Under the pieces are notes generated by a model. It ran no database searches. It worked only from the letters and a program-made list of their open reading frames with translations, and was not told where the DNA came from. Made by a program: the position numbers and the translations under genes. A stretch of DNA of 64,000 bases from Ryuthela nishihirai (taxonomy: Eukaryota; Arthropoda; Arachnida; Araneae; Heptathelidae): assembly GCA_038380435.1 (NCBI GenBank), contig JAWZYU010000020.1, forward strand, positions 39,712,307 to 39,776,306. The letters are read 5' to 3'. Shown one piece after another: positions 1 to 10,299 of the stretch; within the stretch, counting starts at the first letter, position 1; the number at the start of each line of letters is the position of its first letter.

Positions 1-371
1 TTTTTTCTAGTTTTGGCACCATAACCATAGTCGTTTTCGTTTATGTTTCTAGTTTCTAGTTTCGCACCATAACCATAGTCGTATTTCTTTCGAATTTTTC
101 ACAAAAAAAAGACTTGTTAATTTTGTATGTAGTTTTTTACTTTATTTGTTGGAGTCATACGCGATGCATTTAGGTATCGTTTGATTATTATCACTTTCTT
201 TTACCAAAATTCACTACCCAAAATTACCCAAAATTCACGAATTTATTGTAATACTTTCTTTAATACAGAATAATTCTGGATTATCCGAATTCTATAGTCC
301 CCAATTAATCCAGATAATTTAGTTTTCATTATATTATAAAACAGTCAAAAAAGGGACTGAATGGGTGCAGA
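1..371. other. AT-rich DNA, no gene seen
   Basis: No coding region recognised. A short direct repeat (GCACCATAACCATAGTCGT near 16-34 and again near 64-82) gives two tandem copies about 49 bp apart. A TTATCCG-type motif near 280 recalls Tigger termini, but no full element could be delimited. Confidence 0.4.
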
Positions 372-575
372 AAAGATAACACCCTATGCACGTTAAAAGC
401 ACACTGGATTACCTTAATGCGAAGCATCAATATATACAAAATCAGCGATGCAATGCTGATTTTGTATATATTGATGAGCTCTCTTAACTCTTAACCCTTG
501 AGGCTCTTATGATCTGACTAATCAGCTCGTTGTTTTGCACAAAAGTTCCGCTCAGAAGTAAAACAAGCCAAAATA
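372..575 (+). mobile_element. SINE-A relic, interrupted by a hairpin
   Basis: The left part resembles the SINE-A body (CCCTATGCACGTTAAAAGCAC) and the right part its tail (TTTGCACAAAAGTTCCGCTCAG, then AAAACAAGCC). A 52-bp hairpin at 425-476 lies inside it. The tRNA head is missing. Old and diverged. Confidence 0.55.
425..476. repeat. Perfect 22-bp inverted repeat, 8-nt loop
   Basis: Arms 425-446 and 455-476 are exact reverse complements, separated by GATGCAAT. A transcript would fold into one hairpin. Arm length is like a small-RNA duplex, but the stem is too short and too perfect for a typical animal pre-miRNA, so a fold-back insertion in the SINE relic is likelier. Confidence 0.85.
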
Positions 576-576
576 A

Positions 577-2355
577 CCTTATGCACCCACTCACAGAGGT
601 GCATAAAATTGAAACAGGGGAAAACTATTTTCGAGTCGAATTCTTAGCCATTCATTAGCAGATTATCCCTAAATAAACAAAGAACGGGGAAGAAGCAAAT
701 ATGGTTCACCCAAAGCCTTTCCTTTGCTTCCCCTAATTAAGATATTTAATGAGTGTGTGGTTGCAGCAACTTAATATATTGGATCTCAGGTGACAGGAGA
801 CAGCAGTTCATTAATCAGTATTAGTTTCGGCAAGCTCTGCTCCGCCGTGCAATAGCAAAGCTCAAGGCCATTATGGAATATAACAGTGTGAAACCTTTGC
901 ACAGGCTCCATGATAAATTTCGGATCAGTCATGCAACTGTGTCTGAATCTAATTTATTCGTGGCTCTGATAAAAAAAAAGTTCATTTTTCAGAGCGTGTA
1001 AACTGTATTTTGCATTTCAGTATCGTTGGAGTTTATTACCTTTTTTCTTTATTTTGGAAATAATCCAACCATTTCCTGATGGTTTCATCTTACATCATAT
1101 TTGTAAATGCAAGTCTGTTTTCGCTCCTATCTAATTATTGATGACGACTGAGGTTGAAGGCGAACTCGGATATTTCAATAACAAGAGTACATTAATCATT
1201 TCTATTACATTTCGTATCAATGATTAGACCGTAAGACGATTAGCTTATCATGTTAAAGGGATTAAGTTATTGCGAAACAGTGGGACATATTCATGGTAAT
1301 ACAACAATCATTTCTTATGCAGCTTTAAAAAATAAAATACATCTCTACAGACATCATCAGTTAATAAAATCTATTTTGGTGAATTAAGACTTTACCACAA
1401 AGGGATGATTTTTTATTTTCCACACAATGGACTAAATGACCAGGTCGCAAAGACCCTAGGAGATCGAAATTAGGTTGGGAAGTAGATCTACTAAATTAAA
1501 AAAGGTATGAAAGCATCCCGTCAAATGATTTTATTGAAACGTGATTTGATTTAAAGTGACATATAATCCTGTTACCAACACAACTGCAAGTTTCCAACAA
1601 CCTTTCCCAGAACCTTACGGAATTGTCAGTTTAAAAAGCTGCACAGACTTATGAGCGACTTTCAAGTACAAAAATTTGATTCATTGGCATCTGTAATCGA
1701 TTAAATAATACAAAATCAATTTTCACAATTCAATTCACGGTTCTTCAGAACATAGTAAGATTTTCTTCAATGATATACAATAAAATATACTTATTAAATA
1801 AGTATTATGTATACAGTATATCAAATTTTATGTATTTACAATTGTGTCCCCAAAATTATATAATAATTGTGTTACCCAAAGCAATGTGATTACAGATATT
1901 ATGAACTTTTTATCCCACATAATATAAAATTACAATGATTGCTTTAAAAAAATCTACTCGACTGAAAATTTTTTCATTGCTTTCATGCATTGGATCACTT
2001 TCTCTTTAATACAGTAACTGTTAAACCTTTATTCGATATCTTCTTATATTTATTGCACTTAAAATTTCCCCCGAAATCCTAAAAATGCAAGGTCTTTGTC
2101 TAAGTGGGAATTGAAATGGGGAGTAACAGACCCACTTGAAGAATTTTAATAAATGGAACGCAGCAAAAAAAATGTAGCCCTCTATAGACGAGAAAAATGC
2201 ATATTGTTCTATTCGGCGAAAAAAGCTTTTAATAAAGAAAATTACAACAGCATTTTCGTCTTTTCCGCTACGATATATTCGCTTTCTCCCTCAGAATTTG
2301 ATCATGCCAATTTGATCAACACAGAAAAAGCTTTATTACTATAATCAAACACCGC
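577..2355. other. AT-rich DNA, no gene seen
   Basis: About 1.8 kb read in both directions without a recognisable domain, RNA gene or repeat boundary. The one open frame above 60 codons (2153-2344, plus) is lysine-rich, resembles no family I know and is probably chance. Confidence 0.4.
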
Positions 2356-2356
2356 A

Positions 2357-2430
2357 TGTTTTGGGGTCGGGGTTACGTACCTGTAGGCCCATAATCTGTA
2401 GTTCCAGGGTTCGAACCCCAAATGTACCAG
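2357..2430 (+). mobile_element. tRNA-like head fragment (SINE-A type)
   Basis: GGCCCATAATCTGTAG followed by a B-box-like GGGTTCGAACCCC matches the anticodon-arm and T-arm part of the SINE-A head. It stops after about 70 bp, just before a second, fuller SINE-A copy. Head-only relic rather than a functional tRNA. Confidence 0.5.
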
Positions 2431-2439
2431 ACTTGAGAG

Positions 2440-2820
2440 GAGTAGAGGATTGGCTGATCCGGCAGCGTGTCAGGATCGCAATCTTCAGTTTCCAGATCGA
2501 GTCCCACCTGTTTTAGCGTTGTGATTTATCTCCGCTAAACCGGGCCCTGCCCTCTATCAGTAGGGGACACCGATTGGTTTGGAAAGGCCGCCGTCCGTCG
2601 GATGGAATGTAAAGCCGTGGCCGTTTGTCTTACACCATATTTGTAAGATAAGTGAAAAGAACATGCTGAATGGCCTTGACGGGAGCTACCATCTGTTTCC
2701 TAACAGCTGTACAGTGTGTTCCCTTCCCCTAACTTTCTCTGAGCCTTCGGTGTCCTTGTGACCTGACCATTTTACATCACTATTTTCCCAACAATGTGAC
2801 TCAGAGCTAAAACAACCAAA
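2440..2820 (+). mobile_element. SINE-A, full length but diverged
   Basis: Head (GATTGGCTGATCCGG), body (GTAGGGGACACCGAT, GCCGCCGTCCGTCGGATGG) and tail (AAAACAACC) are all recognisable, in order. Many substitutions relative to the young copies; no clear TSD. The overlapping open frames here are read-through of the SINE. Confidence 0.8.
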
Positions 2821-2829
2821 CTCGCATGA

Positions 2830-3588
2830 GTTTGAAGTTGCGCATCTATTCAAATAACAACAACAAAAGCTAAAAAAAAAATAGGAACACCTGCACACTT
2901 ATCATTTGCTCTTTCTGCAGATGATCAACTAAAAATCGCAACGGCATCTCTGTCACGCACAAAATCATTTAAATGATTCATTATCTCCCTCTGAATAACA
3001 AAAACAGATAGAATAAAATGCGAAACCAAAGAGTAGAGTCGAGATTGACCATCCATGATGAGGAAGAATTCTCTATTCTGGTTACGAAGGATGCTGGCCT
3101 CTCTCTTCACACGATAAGAACAATCGGAGAGAAAAAAAACTTTATCATGACAGAACGAACGCCTTCATTCTTTAGCAGGACACGTCCGACTCAGAAGGGG
3201 GTGGCCGACCGCATCGATTGGAGAGTAGGAAGAAGAAAGGGGGGGGGAGAGATGCCTCTCTCGGGTGTCCTCCTGGACACTGTGATATCCGTCTCCCGTC
3301 TCACCTGACTGGCCACGTGATGAGCAGGTCTAGCCGGAGATGTAACTGAGATCTTTTGCTGCATTCACCTTCATCATCGCGGAGAAAAGGAAAAAGAAAC
3401 TTTTTTTATGGATGTGCGTGAGATACACACAAGAGGTTTTTTATTTTTATATCTTTTAACGATTTTTTTTTCTTTTATATGACAGTACAGAAAAAAAGTT
3501 ATCCAATTTACAAACGTTTTCCGACAGCGACTGCATTACATTATTGTCGTTAAGAATTTTCGTCTACTGAAAAAGGAGTGAAACTTAC
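2830..3588. other. Unannotated DNA; 3018-3308 open frame of unknown status
   Basis: A 96-codon plus-strand frame starting at 3018 lies partly in a more G/C-rich stretch (about 3170-3350). It matches no family I recognise, and I see no signal peptide, motif or convincing splice sites. It could be an exon, a promoter-proximal segment or chance. Confidence 0.2.
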
Positions 3589-3589
3589 C

Positions 3590-4705
3590 AAGTTTTTTGT
3601 TGCTATTGTTCATAACAACTGCGTGTATTCTTAATACATGAATGGAAATGTTTTACCTCTGAGCGGCACTTTCTTTTCCACATAGTGAGATAAACGGCCA
3701 GGTCATAAGGACCCCAAGATCTCAAAGAAATTTGGGGGTGTAGAGAGAAGGGGTGTAATTTTTCAAGTTTGGGTTGTTAGTGTTCATAACAACTGCGTAT
3801 ATTTTTAATACATGGGTTGTGTTGCCTTTGAGTGGCCCTTTGTTTTGTGCAGAAAATGGGATAAATAGCTAGGTCACGAGGAATCCAAGGTGTCAGAAAA
3901 GGTTCGTGTGTTAGAAAAGCAATGGTATTTTTCAAGGTTTTGGTTGCTATTGCTCATAAAAATGCCGTGCGTTTTTAATACATGGATTGGACTGTTTTAC
4001 CTCTGAGTGGTCAATTTTTGTACCAAATTAACCTAATGACAAAGTCACAACGGTTCGAGAAAGTTGAGGGTATACTGGAGAAGAGAAGGAACTTTCTAAT
4101 GTTGTTATTGTTCGCAACTATGGCGTGTATTCTTAATGCATGGGTTGTTTTATCTTTAAGCGGCACTTTTTTTCACAAAATAGGCTAGGTGGCCAGGTCA
4201 CGAGAACTCTAAGAGCTAAGACAACGCTCAACATTTTTTCCAGGTTCAAAGAGTCCTGATTTCGAGCCCCAGGTAAGGCATAGATGTTTGTGTTGTTTTT
4301 CTGCTGAGGTCCCACCATTTTCACAGAACTTTTACTGTGGCGATAAACTGACAGGCTCCTGTCAGACCTCTGTGGGAAGCAGCTGCTTGAGAGGTGTTTC
4401 TTTTTTATTGCTCATAAGATCGTTCGTTTTTAATATGTGGATTGAGTTGTTTTAGCTCTAGGTACGTTTTGTACAAAATGAACTAAATGGCAAGTCACAG
4501 AACTCCCGAAAGCTCAGGGAAAATTAGGGGGTGTAATAGAAGAGGAGTTGAAATTTCCAGAAGTTTTCGTTCTTATTGTTCATAACAACTGTGCGCATTC
4601 TTAATATGTCGGTAGGGTGATTGGGTTGTTTTACCTCTCTCAGTAGCATTTTTGTTTTGTTAAATGAGTAGGTCATAAGGACCCCGAGAGCTCAGAAAAT
4701 GTTCG
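3590..4705 (-). repeat. Tandem array built on the SINE-A tail
   Basis: The motif GTTCATAACAACTGCG recurs at about 3609, 3783, 3952, 4109, 4416 and 4577, giving units of roughly 155-175 bp. Each unit joins about 85 bp of unrelated sequence to about 90 bp matching the minus-strand SINE-A tail (TTTTACCTCTGAGCGGCAC ... GGCCAGGTCA). Units are diverged from each other. A SINE-B copy near 4211-4402 interrupts the array and accounts for the one long spacing. Confidence 0.7.
4211..4402 (+). mobile_element. SINE-B copy
   Basis: Contains a T-arm-like TTTCGAGCCCCAGG, then TTTTTCTGCTGAGGTCCC, CTGACAGGCTCCTGTCAG and GAAGCAGCTGCTTGAG. The same blocks recur, in opposite orientation, near 16.4, 46.8 and 51.7 kb, defining a second SINE family. 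Confidence 0.6.
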
Positions 4706-5097
4706 GGAAGAGAATTTGCATCGTGGGATTTTGATCATACTTCTCTCTCTGATCTCAACTCTGGCACATTTGGGGATCGAATCTGAGAATTGAAGATTAC
4801 CATTGAACTGATTTTCTGACCAGCCCATCTCACTACATGACTTGATATTTAGGGTCTTATTAAAAGTGAAGAGATTAAATTTAAGAAACAAAGATTTTTA
4901 TCTTGTTTTTTTTTTCAGTTTTTTTTCCTTTACGATATTTTCTAGTCATTTGGTTAAATAGCTTAACCCTATATTAATCTATATATAAATTGTGTTCCTG
5001 TTTCCCACATAGGAGAACTTTATAGCAACTTTTCATCCCAGTAATAATTCTGTTTCCTTCCCCCTAGCCATGTACATACTTCAAACATATACAACAG
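4706..5097. other. AT-rich DNA with a possible tRNA-like relic
   Basis: Around 4770-4830 (GGGGATCGAATCTGAGAATTG ... ) the text resembles a minus-strand SINE-A head, but too little remains to delimit an element. Nothing else recognised. Confidence 0.3.
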
Positions 5098-5099
5098 TA

Positions 5100-5308
5100 C
5101 AGTCGCTCAAAAAAGTATCCGAACACTTGATTACAAAATTCAGAAAAAATATCTGGCAACGATTTTTTTAGAAATTAGTGATCTGGCAACCTTCGTGTCA
5201 CGTGATACGAAGGTTGCCAGATCACTAATTTCTAAAAAAATCGTTGCCAGATATTTTTTCTGAATTCTGTAATCAACCATAGTGTTCGGATACTTTTTTG
5301 AGCGACTG
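5100..5308. mobile_element. Palindromic MITE (family P1), Tc1/mariner-type ends
   Basis: This 209-bp element is almost a perfect palindrome. Both ends read CAGTCGCTCAAAAAAGTATC inward and are flanked by TA, the target duplication of Tc1/mariner elements. Both arms carry TTAGAAATTAGTGATCTGGC. It has no coding capacity and would need a transposase in trans. Other copies lie at about 27.47, 27.77, 31.34 and 53.18 kb. Confidence 0.9.
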
Positions 5309-5464
5309 TACCTAACTACAAGGGCGTGGGGGTTGAACAAATCTCTTTTATTTTAAAAAATAAGCTAAAAATTTGTTTCTGAAGTGAATAGATACTAATA
5401 AAATAATACTCTCCCCACGCTCTGATTTAAAAAAAAGTAAAGAGTGCGGACAAGAAACTTCATC

Positions 5465-5950
5465 GAGATGGTAGTACGCAAAGAGGTAGAGGTAAAGGTT
5501 AGGGATAGGCAAAATGGTAGAGAAGCGAAATAGTGATACGCATAAGAGTAGAGAAACAATTTAGTGACATGCAAAATGATAGAAGAGCAAAAGAGTGATA
5601 AGCATTAAGGTAGATGAAAAAATTAATGATACGCAAAATGGTAGACTATCAAATTAGTGATACGCAAAATGGTAGAAGAACAAATTAGTTTTACGAAAAT
5701 TTGTAGAGGAACAAATTAGTGATACGCAAAATTGTAGAGGAACATATTAGTGATCCTCAAAATGGTAGATGAACAAATTAATGATACGCAAAATGGTAGA
5801 CTATCAAATTAGTGATACGCAAAATGGTATAGGAACAAATTAGGAATACGCAAAATGATAGAACAAATTAGTGAAATGCAAAATGTTAGATGAACAAATT
5901 AATGAAACGCAAAATGGTACACTACCAAATTAGTGATACCAAAAAATTGT
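5465..5950. repeat. Minisatellite, about 31-bp units
   Basis: Repeated variants of GATACGCAAAATGGTAGA followed by GAACAAATTAGT. A five-unit block recurs about 156 bp apart (near 5611 and 5767), indicating a higher-order repeat. Units are diverged and edges fade. Confidence 0.8.
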
Positions 5951-5964
5951 GCAAAATGGTAGAG

Positions 5965-6860
5965 GGGCAGAATAGGGAATGTAAAGTGGTGGAAGGACAG
6001 ACATATCACTAGTGCTCAAAGCAGCACAGAGACGTTAAGCAAAGTAGTAAAAACGCAGACTAAGTTAAGCAATGATGCAGAGAGACAAGCAAGTGGTAAG
6101 CAAGATAGAAAAGCAAGCGAATGGTATGCACGACAGCACAAAGCGAACAGAATAGCACAACTTCAAAAGAGCTGAATATGCCGCCTTAAAACATTTTAAA
6201 CCTCCTACATAGAAGCGAAGCAACTACAGAATAAACAGAGGAATGAAAGAGAGAACCATGCTCCCAAGCCTCACTCTCGAAGAGATAGAGAGAGATGTAA
6301 TCTTGTCACACCATCTCCTTGTCCGTCACCTTAGCATATATTCCTGTTCACCTCTTTCAAGCACCTTCCCCCAATTTCCCCCCTCTCCTCTTGGTCCATT
6401 ACGCAGTTTCACCAACTGCGGTGTTAAAAGGAATTTATTTCGCCTCCCATTGCCTCAGCGTTAAAAGAGGAGATTCTGGAGGAAGTTATGCTCCGAGCAA
6501 CGTATGAATGGGAGATGCTGCTTATCCTAGTCGATCGATATTGATGGCGGTCATGTAGAAGTATAAAGAACTCTCTCTCTGCAGGAGACGATGATGTTGT
6601 TGCTCTCGCGTTATTAGTTCCCTTAACTTTTGCTGCTTCCCTTGGAATGGGCTCAATTTCGGGCACTTGTGAACGTTCCTAGTTGCGTTTTGTCGCTCAG
6701 TTACGAAAAGCTCTTCAAATGAGTTCCAGCAGGTCGTTTCATAACGAGAGGGAAATTGCCAAAAAAATTTTTTCAACCTTTATAGGGAAATACACCCTGC
6801 ACGAATTTAAGTATTAAGAAGCTCTTTCCACCACCCTACCGTCCTTTGAGTGGTCCAGTA
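5965..6860. other. Unannotated DNA, no convincing gene
   Basis: Several short overlapping frames at 6243-6776 on both strands are mutually incompatible and none resembles a known domain. The first 250 bp look like a decayed continuation of the preceding minisatellite (repeated AAGCAA/GCAAAGTAG text). Confidence 0.3.
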
Positions 6861-6868
6861 TTCACTAG

Positions 6869-7242
6869 GTTAGGTTGTTTTACCTCTGAGCGGCACTTTT
6901 TTTCACACCATAGGCTAAATGGCCCGGTCACAAGGACCCCAAAGGTTCAGAGAAGGTTGATGAGGGAACCCACTAGAACAGCTGTTAGGAGACAGAAAGT
7001 AGCCTCCCTTCAAGGCCATCCAGCGTGTTCTTTAACGTGCACAGGGTATGGCTCTCCGCACACGGGGCCACGGCTTAACGCCCCATCCGACGGACGGTTA
7101 CTTTTCCAAGCCCATCGGTGTCCGCTACTGACCGTGGGCAGGGCGGGGAGTTTAGTCTCAACGCTGACCCAGCTGGGACTTGAACCTAGGAACTGCAGGT
7201 TACCAGCCTGGCACGTTACCGACTGAGCCACTCCCGCCCCCA
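6869..7242 (-). mobile_element. SINE-A, full length
   Basis: Reads tail to head on the plus strand, from TTAGGTTGTTTTACC to ACTGAGCCACTCCCGCCCCC. An 8-bp TSD, TTCACTAG, flanks it (left 6861-6868, right about 7246-7253). Confidence 0.85.
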
Positions 7243-7524
7243 GTTTTCACTAGCTCTTACAATGCATTTTGAATGGATTTTTCATAGTCGATTTCGAAAT
7301 TCATCCTCCTGAAAATTGGTTCATTAGTTTCATTGTTTATATGCGTATAGCATATTTCGACTAATGTTTAAGTCACGTATCCCCCCCCCCCACATCGTAG
7401 CCTCTTGAGTTCGACAGTATTAACCTGAACCCTTAAGTGGTAAACTTACCCAGTGGAATTCTAAAATAACAGCGACATAATAGGCTCACCATTTCTTTTC
7501 GTTCTAATTGAATAACACATCTGA

Positions 7525-7790
7525 GGTTGATGTTTTACCTTTGAGATGCACTTTTTTTAACATAATGGACTAAATAGCCAGGTCACAAGGATACAAGACT
7601 CAGAGACTGTTAGGAGAAGATGGATTCATACCATCGATACGAAAGTGACTTTCCAAGCCCATCGGTATCACCTTTCTCACCAAGGACAGAGTGGACGTTA
7701 GCAGATAAATCTCCACTCTGACTCAGCTGGGACACGAACCTGAGAACTCCAGATTACGAGTTCTCAGGCGCATTACCGACTGAGCCAATT
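7525..7790 (-). mobile_element. SINE-A, diverged, internally deleted
   Basis: Tail (GATGTTTTACCTTTGAG) and head (GACTGAGCCAATTTCC) are present, but much of the body is gone. Confidence 0.65.
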
Positions 7791-8099
7791 TCCATTCCAT
7801 ATCAGAAAATTCATGACACTTTCCTATAATTAAACGTTTTTGCGAATCATCTATTTTCTGCATTATCAAAATATATACTTTGGTTTCATATCAAGGAGGT
7901 GAATGAAAAGTACGATCTATTGCGAAATGTTAAATTTAAGGAATGGATTATGAATACTTACTTTATTAGCAAATGTTTCTCCCCAGGATTGGGTTCTCCT
8001 CATTAATAAAATCAAATTTATTTATTCAGTATAAGAGTAAGCATATTCTGTTCGAAAGTTCTGCTTTATTTTTCATCGGAGCGACACTATTGCCAAGTC

Positions 8100-8195
8100 T
8101 CAAGAGAAACATTTCCCAACCAAAAGACCCCAAAGACCCCAAGATTTTTCCAACCAAAAGACCCCAAAGTTTGGTTGGGAAATGTTTCTTTAATG
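8100..8195. repeat. Inverted pair sharing the 24-bp minisatellite motif
   Basis: GAAACATTTCCCAACCAAA at about 8106-8124 is the reverse complement of TTTGGTTGGGAAATGTTTC at about 8170-8188. The latter is identical to the core unit of the minisatellite 1.2 kb downstream. The spacer repeats AGACCCCAAAG. Confidence 0.75.
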
Positions 8196-8262
8196 GCCAA
8201 GTCCCAAGAGCTCCAAAGGCTCAGAGTGTGTTTTAGAAGGGAATCCACTGGACAACTGTTAC
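8196..8262 (-). mobile_element. SINE-A tail fragment
   Basis: GGCCAAGTCCCAAGAGCTCC, AAAGGCTCAGAG and CCACTGGACAACTGTTA follow the minus-strand SINE-A order. The rest of the element is absent. Confidence 0.5.
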
Positions 8263-8330
8263 AAAATGAATGGAAGCATGTTAGAAGACGGTTCTCAAAA
8301 CTTTAAACTAAAACAGGTGTCCCTCAAAAT

Positions 8331-8843
8331 GTGGGAGCATGGATTGGCTCAGTCGCTAGCGCTCCAAGCTCGAAATCTACAGTTCCCAGGTTTTAATCAC
8401 ACCTGTGACAACTCAATTTATCCATAAATTAATCTCTAGTGACATTTTTTCGTAAAAACCTTATTCTGAAAGTTAGGGAGCTTTGAATCTGGCTTTTCAT
8501 TCACATAAACATGGAAATATCCCTTTCCTTTTATAATATAGCGTGGGATTGATATTTATCTCCGCTAAAGTCCCACCCTGCCCTCCGTCAGTAGGGGACA
8601 TCGATGGGCTTGGAAAGTCCGCCGTCCCTCTGATGGGAAGTAAAGCCGTGGCGCCGTGTGTGGGAGAGCCATACCCTGTGCACGTTAAAGAACACGCTGG
8701 ATGGCTTTGACGGGAACTTCCATCTGTCTCCTAACAGCTACACAGTGGGTAACCTCGCTCAATCTTCTCAGGATTCTTTTGACCAGACCATTTAATTCAT
8801 TAAGTGTAAAAAGTGCCGCTCAGAGGTAAAATAACCCAATAAC
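8331..8843 (+). mobile_element. SINE-A interrupted by a MITE fragment
   Basis: The head (GATTGGCTCAGTCGCTAGCG) occupies 8331-8420, and the body and tail resume at about 8547 (GATATTTATCTCCGCTAAAG) through AAAATAACCC. The intervening DNA matches one end of MITE family M2. Confidence 0.75.
8421..8546. mobile_element. MITE family M2, one-end fragment
   Basis: Matches the right terminal part of the element at 9074-10283 (AATTAATCTCTA, GTTAGGGAG, TTTTCATTCACATA, ATGGAAATATC). Only one arm is present, inside a SINE-A. Confidence 0.65.
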
Positions 8844-9073
8844 CTTCAAAATGCACTCTTTTGAGCGCATTTTCGTTTATGCACTATGAATAAATAATAG
8901 ACACGATTAAAGATGATCTCTACTCGCTTATGCGACGAATCAGTTTCATGGTTTTGAATTCATATTCCACTTTCTTTTTTCTCTGCTGAATACGGAAAGG
9001 CATTTTGCATTAAATGTTTTCTTTACACTTTATATTTTATGTGCATTTAGATTGTCATCTTATATTTCTAGTA

Positions 9074-10283
9074 CACACACACTATATCGCAAAACGTAAA
9101 GGATTATTCCCATGTTATGTGGAAGGAAAGGCACATTCACAGCTCTTCAACTTCGAAAATATGCTTTTTTTGTGAAAAACTCTTTCTGGAGATAATTTGA
9201 AGTTCTCACTCAAACCTCTGTAAATATCTCTTTTTTTCCGCAATATTTATTTAATATTTTAAAGATTATGGAAGTCTAAACATTTAACTGTAACTTTTAC
9301 TACTCGTGAAAATTTACTTCAAAAGGTAAAACACAACTGTTAAAACAAATTGTTCACTAACAAAAATGTAATATTTGAAATTTGTTTAAAGATTTTTTTT
9401 TCAATTCATTAGTTTGGGTGGGAAAGTGTTTCATTAGTTTGAGTGGAAAATGTTTCATTAGTTTGGTTGGGAAATGTTTCATTAATTTGGTTGGGAAATG
9501 TTTCATTAATTTGGTTGGGAAATGTTTCATTAGTTTGCTTGGGAAATGTTTCATTAGTTTGGTTGGGAAATGTTTCATTAGTTTGGTTGGGAAATGTTTC
9601 ATTAGTTTGGTTGGGAAATGTTTCATTAGTTTGGTTGGGAAATGTTTCATTGGTTTGGTTGGGAAATGTTTCATTGGTTTGGTTGGGAAATCTTTCATTG
9701 GTTTGGTTGGGAAATGTTTCATTAGTTTGGTTGGGAAATGTTTCATTGGTTTGGTTGGGAAATGTTTCATTGGTTTGGTTGGGAAATGTTTCATTGGTTT
9801 GGTTGGGAAATGTTTCTTTAGTTTGGTTGGGAAATATTTCATTGGTTTGGTTGGGAAATGTTTCATTGGTTTGGTTGGGAAATGTTTCATTGGTTTGGTT
9901 GGGAAATGTTTCATTGGTTTGGTTGGGAAATGTTTCATTAGTTTGGTTGGGAAATGTTTCATTGGTTTGGTTGGGAAATGTTTCATTGGTTTGGTTGGGA
10001 AATGTTTCATTTGTTTGGTTGGGAAATGTTTCATTAGTTTGGTTGGACAGGAAGAGTGTAGCAGTTGCCTCTGCTGTTAAATGTTCCAGCTTCGATAACT
10101 CTTTTAATATTAAACGGATATTGTTGAAAATTGTGATTTAAAGAGATATGAGTGAGATCATCAATTAATCTCTAATAACATTTTGCCGTAAAAAGCTCAT
10201 TTTGAAAGCTAGGGAGTTTTGAATCTGGCTTTTCATTCACATATCATGGAAATATCACATTGCTTTTTATAATACACTGTGTG
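9074..10283. mobile_element. MITE family M2 with an expanded minisatellite core
   Basis: The flanks align with the complete M2 copy at 60180-60759: left (TTTACTTCAAAAGGTAAAAC, ACTGTTAAAACAAATTGTTC) and right (CCGTAAAAAGCTCATTTT, TTTGAATCTGGCTTTTCATT). TA dinucleotides sit at the estimated ends. In the short copy the centre is about 30 bp; here it holds a 0.64-kb tandem array. Exact ends are inferred by comparison. Confidence 0.7.
9410..10050. repeat. 24-bp minisatellite, about 26 units
   Basis: The consensus unit is GGTTGGGAAATG followed by TTTCATTAGTTT. Variants alternate ATTAG/ATTGG. Because 24 is a multiple of three, several frames on both strands stay open for over 220 codons (octapeptide repeats such as MKHFPTKP on the minus strand). 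This is a length artefact, not evidence of a protein. Confidence 0.95.
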
Positions 10284-10299
10284 TATGGATGTTATAAAC

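Noticed and set aside
280..330. Second Tigger-type element at the window start
   Set aside because: TTATCCG and TTAATCCAG motifs are suggestive, but no paired ends or TA duplication could be placed.
425..476. microRNA precursor
   Set aside because: Only 22 bp of perfect stem, no lower stem or mismatches, and location in a SINE relic; kept as a hairpin instead.
5465..5950. CRISPR-like spacing of AAAATGGTAGA motifs
   Set aside because: The intervals are themselves repeats, not unique spacers.
6846..7226. 126-codon plus-strand frame and many similar G/C-rich frames of 60-140 codons across the window (for example 36474-36896, 56616-56978)
   Set aside because: These are read-through of SINE-A copies; the same peptides recur at every copy on either strand and come from a pol III-type non-coding element.
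9382..10141. Repetitive protein genes of about 230 residues
   Set aside because: The frames stay open only because the minisatellite unit is 24 bp; they exist on both strands and sit inside a MITE.
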